From NCBI GenBank assembly GCA_025054905.1, contig JANWZF010000114.1, positions 1-7,488 of the forward strand: a DNA stretch of 7,488 bases. Direction: 5' to 3'. The translations under genes were made by a program, and so were the position numbers. Positions within the stretch are counted from its first letter, which is position 1; each line of letters opens with the position of its first letter. Of this stretch, positions 1 to 4,834 are shown piece by piece. A model generated the notes under the pieces. The model worked only from the letters and a program-made list of their open reading frames with translations. It was not told where the DNA came from and did no database searches. Source of the stretch: Tepidimonas sp. Its GTDB lineage: Bacteria; Pseudomonadota; Gammaproteobacteria; Burkholderiales; Burkholderiaceae_C.

Positions 1-483
1 GGGGTGCCGTCGGCCAACTTTCCGCCAGCCCCGGTACCGATCAACATCGGCCAGACCGGGGCCTGGACCCTGACCCAGTGGGGCACCGGCTTTGCCGTGT
101 ACGACATCAAGCAGGATGGCTACGCGCCGGGCGAGCTGTCCTCCATCGTGATCAGCGAGCAGGGGGTCATCACGGCACGCTACTCCAACGGGGTGGCGCA
201 GGATGCCGGCCAGATCGCGCTGGTGCGGTTCCGCAACCTGCAGGGGCTGGAGCCGATCAACGGCGGCTATTGGCGCGAGACCTTCACGTCTGGCCAGCCG
301 ATCGAGGGCCAGCCGCTGACCGGGCGCTTTGGCTCGGTACGCCAGAACGCGCTGGAGGAATCCAACGTCGACCTGACGCAGGAGCTGGTCAACATGATCG
401 TGGCGCAGCGGCACTACCAGGCCAACGCGCAGACGATCAAGACGCAGGACCAGGTGCAGCAGACGCTGGTCAACCTGCGCTAA
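1..483 (+). CDS. flgE: Flagellar hook protein FlgE, C-terminal part (5' end outside window)
   Basis: This is the last 160 codons of the hook protein, which polymerises outside the cell into the curved universal joint between rod and filament. The reading frame is open from base 1 and ends at TAA 481-483, so the true start lies upstream; the GTG at position 4 is only an internal codon. Visible hallmarks are QDGYAPGELSS followed by ISEQGVITARYSNG (outer-domain end), then RFRNLQGLEPINGGYW, and the C-terminal D0 helix region with EESNVDLTQELVNMI near the end and a final QTLVNLR. The SNVDLTQELVNMI block is the shared C-terminal signature of rod and hook proteins. FlgE is preferred over FlgG, which is present downstream, and over FlgF because of the GELSSIVISEQGVI outer-domain motif and because it directly precedes flgF. 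It lies 27 nt upstream of flgF, presumably in the same transcript. Confidence 0.95.
   Translation, partial: GVPSANFPPAPVPINIGQTGAWTLTQWGTGFAVYDIKQDGYAPGELSSIVISEQGVITARYSNGVAQDAGQIALVRFRNLQGLEPINGGYWRETFTSGQPIEGQPLTGRFGSVRQNALEESNVDLTQELVNMIVAQRHYQANAQTIKTQDQVQQTLVNLR
378..399 (+). repeat. 22-bp direct repeat, copy in flgE
   Basis: This stretch is identical over 22 bases to 1961-1982 in flgG. It encodes the QELVNMI core of the conserved C-terminal helix in both the hook and distal rod proteins. Confidence 0.75.
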
Positions 484-510
484 ACCCCACCTTGAGCGGA
501 GCGTTTCGGC

Positions 511-1251
511 ATGGATCGGGTCGTCTTCACCGCGGCGTCGGGGGCCAAGGCCGCGATGCAGCGCCACCAGGTCATCGCGCACAACCTGGCCAACGTCACC
601 ACGACCGGCTTTCGGGCCGAGCTGTCGACGTTTCGCGCCGTGCCGCTGCGCGGCGAAGGCGCCACCACCCGCGTGCATGCGCTGGAGGCCACCCCGGGCT
701 ACCTGGACAAGCCCGGCAACCTGCAAAGCACCGGCCGGCCGCTGGATGTGGCCGCCGTGGGGCGGGCGTTTTTCGCCATCCAGGGGTTGGATGGCACCGA
801 GGCCTACACCCGTGCCGGTGCGTTGCAGATCGATGCACAAGGGCAGCTGGTCGGCTTCAACGGGCTGCCGATGCTGTCCACCGGCGGGGCACCGATCCAG
901 GTGCCCAACGGGGCGCAGGTCACCATCGGGCGCGATGGCACGGTCAGCGCCAAGGCCGGCAACGAGGCCCCCCAGGTGCTGGGTCGGCTCAAGCTCGTCA
1001 CGCCCCCCGAGGGGCAGCGTCTGAAGCGCGGGGAAGACGGCCTGTTTCGCGCGCCCGATGGCCAGCCGCTGGCCGCCGACGACAACGCGCGTCTGGTCGA
1101 CGGGATGCTGGAAGGCTCCAACGTCGACCCGATCGCCGCCATGGTGGACATGATCGCCGCCACGCGGCTGTACGAGGCGCAGATGCGCCTGGTGCAAAGC
1201 GCCGAAAAGAACGATCAGACCGCGGCCCAGCTGCTCAGCGTCAATGCCTGA
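511..1251 (+). CDS. flgF: Flagellar proximal rod protein FlgF
   Basis: FlgF is an axial rod subunit located between the inner proximal rod and the FlgG distal rod; it is exported by the flagellar type III apparatus and crosses the periplasm. The product is 246 aa, close to the usual roughly 250. It starts MDRVVFTAASGAKAAM, the typical FlgF opening. The axial-protein motif HNLANVTTTGFRAE lies at about residues 24-37, a beta-rich core with AYTRAGALQIDAQGQLV at about 98-114, and the C-terminal helix motif EGSNVDPIAAMVDMIAATRLYE at about 201-222. There is no cleavable signal peptide, as expected for a type III substrate. The ATG at 511 fits the family start; the purine-rich GAGCGGA just upstream (494-500) is only a moderate ribosome binding site. 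It lies between flgE and flgG, 29 nt before flgG. Confidence 0.96.
   Translation: MDRVVFTAASGAKAAMQRHQVIAHNLANVTTTGFRAELSTFRAVPLRGEGATTRVHALEATPGYLDKPGNLQSTGRPLDVAAVGRAFFAIQGLDGTEAYTRAGALQIDAQGQLVGFNGLPMLSTGGAPIQVPNGAQVTIGRDGTVSAKAGNEAPQVLGRLKLVTPPEGQRLKRGEDGLFRAPDGQPLAADDNARLVDGMLEGSNVDPIAAMVDMIAATRLYEAQMRLVQSAEKNDQTAAQLLSVNA
571..596 (+). repeat. 26-bp direct repeat, copy in flgF
   Basis: This stretch is identical over 26 bases to 1341-1366 in flgG and encodes the VIAHNLANV axial-protein motif in both genes. The protein motif is conserved across the family, but identity at every third position is more than the protein requires. Confidence 0.8.
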
Positions 1252-1280
1252 CGGGCCCATCCTCCCATGGAGTTGGCATC

Positions 1281-2063
1281 ATGATCAATTCGCTGCACAT
1301 CGCCAAGACCGGCATGCAGGCCCAGCAGACCCAGCTGGATGTCATCGCGCACAACCTGGCCAACGTGGCCACGGCGGGCTTCAAGCGCGGCACGGCGCTG
1401 TTCGAAGACCTGATTTACCAAAACCTGCGCCAGGTGGGGGGCAACACCGCCGACAACGCCGAGCTGCCCACCGGGTTGCAGATCGGGCTGGGCGTGCGCA
1501 CCGTGGCCACCGCGCGGACCTACAGCCAGGGCAACCTGCAGCAGACCGACAACAACCTGGATGTGGCCATCAACGGCAACGGGTTTTTCCGCGTGCAGCT
1601 GCCCGATGGCACGATCGCCTACACGCGCGATGGCAGCTTCAAGCTCAACAACCAGGGGCAGATCGTCACCAACCAGGGCTACCTGCTGGTGGATACGCCC
1701 ACCGTGCCCGCCAACGCGCGCAGCCTGACGATCGGCAAGGATGGGCAGGTGACCGTGCTGGTGCCGGGGCAGACCGCGCCGCAGCTGATCGGCCAGATCA
1801 CGCTGGCCAACTTCATCAATCCGGCCGGGCTGGAGCCGCTGGGGCAAAACCTGTTCCTGGAATCGCAGGCCTCCGGTGCGCCCAATGAGGGAACCCCGGG
1901 CGCGGAAGGCTTCGGGCAAACGCTGCAAGGCTTTCTGGAAAGTTCCAACGTCAATGTCGTGCAGGAGCTGGTCAACATGATCCAGACCCAGCGCGCCTAC
2001 GAGCTCAACTCCAAGGCCGTGACCACCTCGGACCAGATGCTGCAGCGCCTGACGCAGCTGTGA
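1281..2063 (+). CDS. flgG: Flagellar distal rod protein FlgG
   Basis: FlgG makes the distal rod, the rigid drive shaft that passes through the P and L rings. The product is 260 aa, the same length as the enteric protein. It opens MINSLHIAKTGMQAQQTQLD, followed by the axial motif HNLANVATAGFKRG (about 24-37). The region FEDLIYQNLRQVGG through LPTGLQIGLGVR (about 41-73) corresponds to the segment that distinguishes FlgG from the hook protein. Next come GNLQQTDNNLDVAINGNGFF (about 84-103), YTRDGSF (114-120), and the C-terminal SSNVNVVQELVNMIQTQRAYELNSK (221-245) ending in LQRLTQL. The start ATG is preceded by GGAGTT at 1269-1274. A much longer frame is open upstream through flgE and flgF, but that is a GC-rich artefact; homology begins exactly at this ATG. 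It sits 25 nt before flgH. Confidence 0.97.
   Translation: MINSLHIAKTGMQAQQTQLDVIAHNLANVATAGFKRGTALFEDLIYQNLRQVGGNTADNAELPTGLQIGLGVRTVATARTYSQGNLQQTDNNLDVAINGNGFFRVQLPDGTIAYTRDGSFKLNNQGQIVTNQGYLLVDTPTVPANARSLTIGKDGQVTVLVPGQTAPQLIGQITLANFINPAGLEPLGQNLFLESQASGAPNEGTPGAEGFGQTLQGFLESSNVNVVQELVNMIQTQRAYELNSKAVTTSDQMLQRLTQL
1341..1366 (+). repeat. 26-bp direct repeat, copy in flgG
   Basis: This is the second copy of the repeat at 571-596, 770 bp downstream and in the same orientation and reading phase. It encodes residues 21-29 of FlgG, in the N-terminal axial motif. Confidence 0.8.
1961..1982 (+). repeat. 22-bp direct repeat, copy in flgG
   Basis: This is the second copy of the repeat at 378-399. 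It lies in the C-terminal helix region of FlgG, in the same reading phase as the flgE copy. Confidence 0.75.
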
Positions 2064-2088
2064 TCCCCGTTGCTGTTGGAGCCACGCC

Positions 2089-2778
2089 ATGAACGCCGCC
2101 TGTCGCCTGCTCACCGTGGCTGCCGCCGCCCTGCTGGGGGGCTGCGCCTCGCTGTCGCAAATCCCCGATGTGGATTTGGCCAAGCCGCCCGAGGACGGTA
2201 TCCGCTACCCGCAGGCGCGTCCGGCGGTGGCCGAGCCGCCCAGCGGTTCGCTCTACACGCCGGTGGCCTACCGCCCGGGGTTCGAGGATCACCGCGCACG
2301 CCTGCCGGGTGATGTGCTGACGATCCAGATCACCGAGTCGCTGACCGCCTCGCAAAGCGCCAAGACCGATGTCGCGCGCGACAGCAGCCTGGGGGCCAGC
2401 GTCTCGGCGTTTCCTTTTCTCAGCGCCAACCTGCTCGGGGATCTGACCGCCGGGGCCAAGACCAACAACACCTTCAAGGGCGACGGCAAGACCGAGGCCA
2501 GCAACACCTTCCGCGGCTCGATCACCGCCGTGGTCACCGAGGTGTTGCCCAACGGGCACCTGGTCGTCATCGGCGAAAAGCAGATCGGCGTCAACCAGGC
2601 GGTGGACGTGCTGCAGTTCAGCGGCACGGTGGATCCGCGCGCCATCCAGCCCGGCAACGTGGTGCCCAGCACCCAGGTGGCCAACGTGCGCGTGCTGTCG
2701 CGCGGCCGGGGTGCGCCGGCCGATGCGCAGACATTTGGCTGGCTGGCACGGTTCTTTTTGACGCTTTTGCCGTTCTAA
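2089..2778 (+). CDS. flgH: Flagellar L-ring lipoprotein FlgH
   Basis: FlgH is the outer-membrane lipoprotein that forms the L ring, the bushing around the distal rod. The 229-aa precursor has an N-terminal signal with hydrophobic stretch at residues 7-16 and a lipobox LGGC, so the predicted lipidated residue is Cys19. Residue +2 after Cys is Ala, not Asp, consistent with sorting to the outer membrane. Family motifs are GSLY (53-56), FEDHRARLPGDVLTIQITE (65-83), FRGSITAVVTEVLPNGHLVVIGEKQI (141-166), FSGTVDPRAI (177-186) and VPSTQVANVRV (192-202). The C-terminus GWLARFFLTLLPF resembles that of other FlgH proteins. The start is supported by TTGGAG (2076-2081), 7 nt upstream. The last codons use TTT, TTG and CTT instead of the G/C-ending codons favoured elsewhere. 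It lies 25 nt after flgG and 35 nt before flgI. Confidence 0.97.
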   Translation: MNAACRLLTVAAAALLGGCASLSQIPDVDLAKPPEDGIRYPQARPAVAEPPSGSLYTPVAYRPGFEDHRARLPGDVLTIQITESLTASQSAKTDVARDSSLGASVSAFPFLSANLLGDLTAGAKTNNTFKGDGKTEASNTFRGSITAVVTEVLPNGHLVVIGEKQIGVNQAVDVLQFSGTVDPRAIQPGNVVPSTQVANVRVLSRGRGAPADAQTFGWLARFFLTLLPF

Positions 2779-2790
2779 AGTTTTTCCACA

Positions 2791-2823
2791 ATCGGTTCAC
2801 GAGGTGATGCGCGATGAACCGAT
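2791..2823 (+). promoter_or_regulatory. Inverted repeat enclosing the flgI ribosome binding site
   Basis: The arms ATCGGTTCA (2791-2799) and TGAACCGAT (2815-2823) are perfectly complementary over 9 bp. The 15-nt loop contains the ribosome binding site GAGGTGAT (2801-2808) and the A of the start codon; the U and G of the start codon lie in the stem. The repeat is seen directly in the sequence; any effect on flgI translation is inference. Confidence 0.5.
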
Positions 2824-3932
2824 GGACTTTTCTCCCCCGCGGGCTGCTGGCCGTTCTGGCCGCCTGGACCCTGGCGCTGGGCCCGGCGCACGCCACCCGC
2901 ATCAAAGACGTGGCCAGCGTGCAGGGCGTGCGCAGCAACCAGCTGGTGGGCTACGGGCTGGTGGTGGGGCTGGATGGAACCGGGGATGGCAACAACGCCT
3001 ACACGACGCGCAGCCTGGCCAACTTCATGCAGCAGATGGGCCTCAGCCTGCCGCAGGGGGTGACGGTGCAGCCCAAGAACGTGGCGGCGGTGCTGGTGAC
3101 GGCCGAGCTGCCCCCGTTTGCCCGGCCGGGGCAGACCATCGACGTGACCGTGTCGTCGGTGGGCAGTGCCAAGTCGCTGCGCGGCGGCACGCTGATCCAG
3201 ACCCCGCTGCGGGGCGCCGATGGCCAGGTCTATGCGCTGGCGCAGGGCAATCTGGTGGTGGCCGGCGCGGGGGCTTCGGCCGGCGGCAGCAGCGTCACGG
3301 TCAACCACCTCAACGCCGGGCGCATCCCCAACGGTGCGTTGGTGGAGCGCACCGTGGCCACCCCCCTGTTGCTGGGTGAATCCGTCACGCTGGCGCTGCG
3401 CGCGGAGGACTTCCAGACCGCCACGCGCGTGGCGGCGGCCATCAACCGCGCCATTGGCGACGGCACCGCGCAGGCGCTGGATGGTCGCACGGTGCAGGTG
3501 CGCGCGCCGCGCGATCCCAACGAACGGGTGGCGTTTCTGGCGAGCCTGGAGGATCTGCCGGTGGAGCTGGCGGCGCCGACGGCGCGCGTGGTTTTCAACG
3601 CACGCACCGGCTCGGTGGTGCTCAACCAGGCCGTCAAACTGGCTCCGGCGGCCATCGCGCACGGCAACCTGTCGATCAGCATCAGCTCCACGCCGCAGGT
3701 CAGCCAGCCGCCGCCGTTTGCGCCCCCGGGGGCCCAGACCGTCGTCACCGAGAAGGCCGACATCCAGATCCAGCAGGACGGCGGCAAGATCATCGAGGTG
3801 GAGGCCTCGGCGCAGCTGGCCGACGTGGTGCGCGCGCTCAACAAGCTCGGGGCCACGCCGCAGGACCTGCTGGCCATCCTGCAGGCGCTCAAAGCCGCCG
3901 GGGCGCTCAAGGCCGAGCTGGAGGTGATCTGA
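2814..3932 (+). CDS. flgI: Flagellar P-ring protein FlgI
   Basis: FlgI is a periplasmic protein that assembles around the rod in the peptidoglycan layer as the P ring. The product is 372 aa with a Sec signal peptide: Arg near the N-terminus, a hydrophobic core at about 10-23 and a likely cleavage after AHA (residue 27), leaving mature TRIKDVASVQGVRSNQLVGYG. This opening, then GLVVGLDGTGD (about 48-58), VTVQPKNVAAVLVTAELPPFARPGQ (about 83-107) and the C-terminal DVVRALNKLGATPQDLLAILQALKAAGAL are characteristic. No cysteine is present, so the intramolecular disulfide known for the enteric protein cannot form. The ATG at 2814 is supported by GAGGTGAT (2801-2808) and by the signal peptide. An ATG at 2804 is in another frame. 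The stop is 1 nt before the flgJ start, suggesting translational coupling. Confidence 0.97.
   Translation: MNRWTFLPRGLLAVLAAWTLALGPAHATRIKDVASVQGVRSNQLVGYGLVVGLDGTGDGNNAYTTRSLANFMQQMGLSLPQGVTVQPKNVAAVLVTAELPPFARPGQTIDVTVSSVGSAKSLRGGTLIQTPLRGADGQVYALAQGNLVVAGAGASAGGSSVTVNHLNAGRIPNGALVERTVATPLLLGESVTLALRAEDFQTATRVAAAINRAIGDGTAQALDGRTVQVRAPRDPNERVAFLASLEDLPVELAAPTARVVFNARTGSVVLNQAVKLAPAAIAHGNLSISISSTPQVSQPPPFAPPGAQTVVTEKADIQIQQDGGKIIEVEASAQLADVVRALNKLGATPQDLLAILQALKAAGALKAELEVI
3920..3929 (+). promoter_or_regulatory. Strong ribosome binding site for flgJ inside the flgI 3' end
   Basis: GGAGGTGATC matches ten consecutive bases complementary to the usual 3' end of bacterial 16S rRNA and ends 4 nt before the flgJ ATG. 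It is built from codons near the end of flgI (GAG GTG ATC encode the final E-V-I). With a 1-nt gap between the flgI stop and the flgJ start, it decides the flgJ start and fits termination-reinitiation coupling. Confidence 0.8.
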
Positions 3933-3933
3933 C

Positions 3934-4818
3934 ATGGTGGCCGATGTGCGCTTCACGCTCGGGGCCGACGCGGCGCGCGGGCTGGCGGCCGATGCGCGCA
4001 GCCTCGACGCCCTCAAGAGCGCGGCCGGGCGCGACCCCAAGGCCGCGCTGAAAGAGACCGCCCGTCAGTTCGAGGCGCTGTTCATGCGCGAGCTGCTCAA
4101 GTCGATGCGCGAAGCGACGATGAAAAGTGGACTGATGGACAACGAAGGCACCGATCTCGGCATGGACCTGCTCGATGAGCAGTGGGCGGTCAAGATGACC
4201 GGGCTGCCCGGCGGCCTGGCGGAGATGATCGAGCGCCAGCTGCAGCAGCAGATCGACCCGGCCGCGCGGGCGCGTGGGGCTGCCGAAAGCGCGGCAGCCC
4301 CGGCGACGGGGGCGGCCGGCACGGGGGCGGTTCCGCGTCCGACCGCGGCTCAGGCCGCCTTCGTCGAGCAGCATCGTGCCACGGCGCAGCAGGTGCAGCG
4401 CGAAACCGGCCTTCCCGCCGCGTTCATGATCGGCCAGGCCGCGCACGAAACCGGCTGGGGCCGCAGCGAAATCCGCACCGCCGACGGCCGCCCTTCGTAC
4501 AACCTGTTCGGCATCAAGGCCGGCCCGGGCTGGAAGGGCAAGGTGGCTGAAGTGACCACCACCGAGTACGTGGACGGCCAGCCCCGCAAGGTGGTGGAGC
4601 GCTTTCGGGCCTACGACAGCTACGCTGAGGCGTTTCGCGACTATGCGCGCCTGATCACCGGCAGTCCCCGCTACCGGGCGGTGCTGCGCAACCTGCATTC
4701 GCCACAGGCGTTTGCACAACAGCTGCAGCAGGCCGGCTACGCCACCGACCCGCAGTACGCGGCCAAGCTCAGCCGCGTCATCAACACCACGCTGCAGCTG
4801 CAGCGGGCGCTGACCTGA
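3934..4818 (+). CDS. flgJ: Flagellar rod cap and peptidoglycan hydrolase FlgJ (two-domain form)
   Basis: FlgJ scaffolds rod assembly in the periplasm and cuts peptidoglycan to let the rod through. The product is 294 aa in two parts. Residues about 30-104 are the rod-binding domain, with ARQFEALFMRELLKSMREA (43-61) and GMDLLDEQWAVKMTG (76-90). Residues about 139-294 are the glucosaminidase/muramidase-like domain with GLPAAFMIGQAAHETGWGRS (159-178), YNLFGIKAGPGWKGK (189-203) and FRAYDSYAEAFRDY (224-237). E172 in AHETGWG matches the family's catalytic glutamate, and D228 is a candidate second acidic residue; both assignments come from motif comparison. A low-complexity Ala/Gly/Pro linker (about 109-138) separates the domains. 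The two-domain form is typical of beta- and gammaproteobacteria. Translation is probably coupled to flgI: the start is 1 nt after its stop, with a strong ribosome binding site inside flgI. Confidence 0.96.
   Translation: MVADVRFTLGADAARGLAADARSLDALKSAAGRDPKAALKETARQFEALFMRELLKSMREATMKSGLMDNEGTDLGMDLLDEQWAVKMTGLPGGLAEMIERQLQQQIDPAARARGAAESAAAPATGAAGTGAVPRPTAAQAAFVEQHRATAQQVQRETGLPAAFMIGQAAHETGWGRSEIRTADGRPSYNLFGIKAGPGWKGKVAEVTTTEYVDGQPRKVVERFRAYDSYAEAFRDYARLITGSPRYRAVLRNLHSPQAFAQQLQQAGYATDPQYAAKLSRVINTTLQLQRALT
4276..4301 (+). repeat. 10-bp perfect inverted repeat in the flgJ interdomain linker
   Basis: GGGGCTGCCG (4276-4285) and CGGCAGCCCC (4292-4301) are exact reverse complements with a 6-nt loop AAAGCG. 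The repeat encodes residues 115-123 of FlgJ (GAAESAAAP), in the Ala-rich linker between the rod-binding and hydrolase domains. No T-tract follows, so it does not look like an intrinsic terminator. Confidence 0.6.
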
Positions 4819-4834
4819 GGCAGGAGGCCCTGCC
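4819..4834 (+). promoter_or_regulatory. Inverted repeat filling the flgJ-flgK spacer, with the flgK ribosome binding site
   Basis: The whole 16-nt spacer between the flgJ stop and the flgK ATG is GGCAGG-AGGC-CCTGCC: a 6-bp GC-rich perfect inverted repeat with a 4-nt loop. The ribosome binding site AGGAGG (4822-4827) lies half in the left arm and half in the loop. As mRNA this would form a compact hairpin ending directly before the start codon. The effect on translation is inference. Confidence 0.55.

Noticed and set aside
1262..1272. CTCC-CAT-GGAG hairpin at the flgG ribosome binding site
   Set aside because: A 4-bp stem with a 3-nt loop is too short to support as a regulatory element, although it resembles the theme seen before flgI and flgK.
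78..2063. A 661-codon open frame beginning inside flgE and reading in frame into flgG
   Set aside because: Its first 400 or so residues are Arg/Ala/Gly/Pro-rich out-of-frame translation of flgE and flgF. Only the part from ATG 1281 matches a real protein (FlgG), which has its own ribosome binding site.
1215..2183. A 322-codon open frame on the - strand opposite flgG
   Set aside because: It is antisense to FlgG and extends over the flgG-flgH junction. It has no recognisable domain.
2703..2722. 7-bp GC inverted repeat near the flgH end, considered as part of a terminator
   Set aside because: The nearest T-run is about 30 nt downstream rather than adjacent, and the operon continues. The repeat lies in coding sequence and is short for GC-rich DNA.
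2775..4040. A 421-codon open frame on the - strand opposite flgI
   Set aside because: It is antisense to a well-conserved gene and its Arg/His/Gly/Ala-rich composition is typical of antisense frames in GC-rich DNA. No domain is recognisable.
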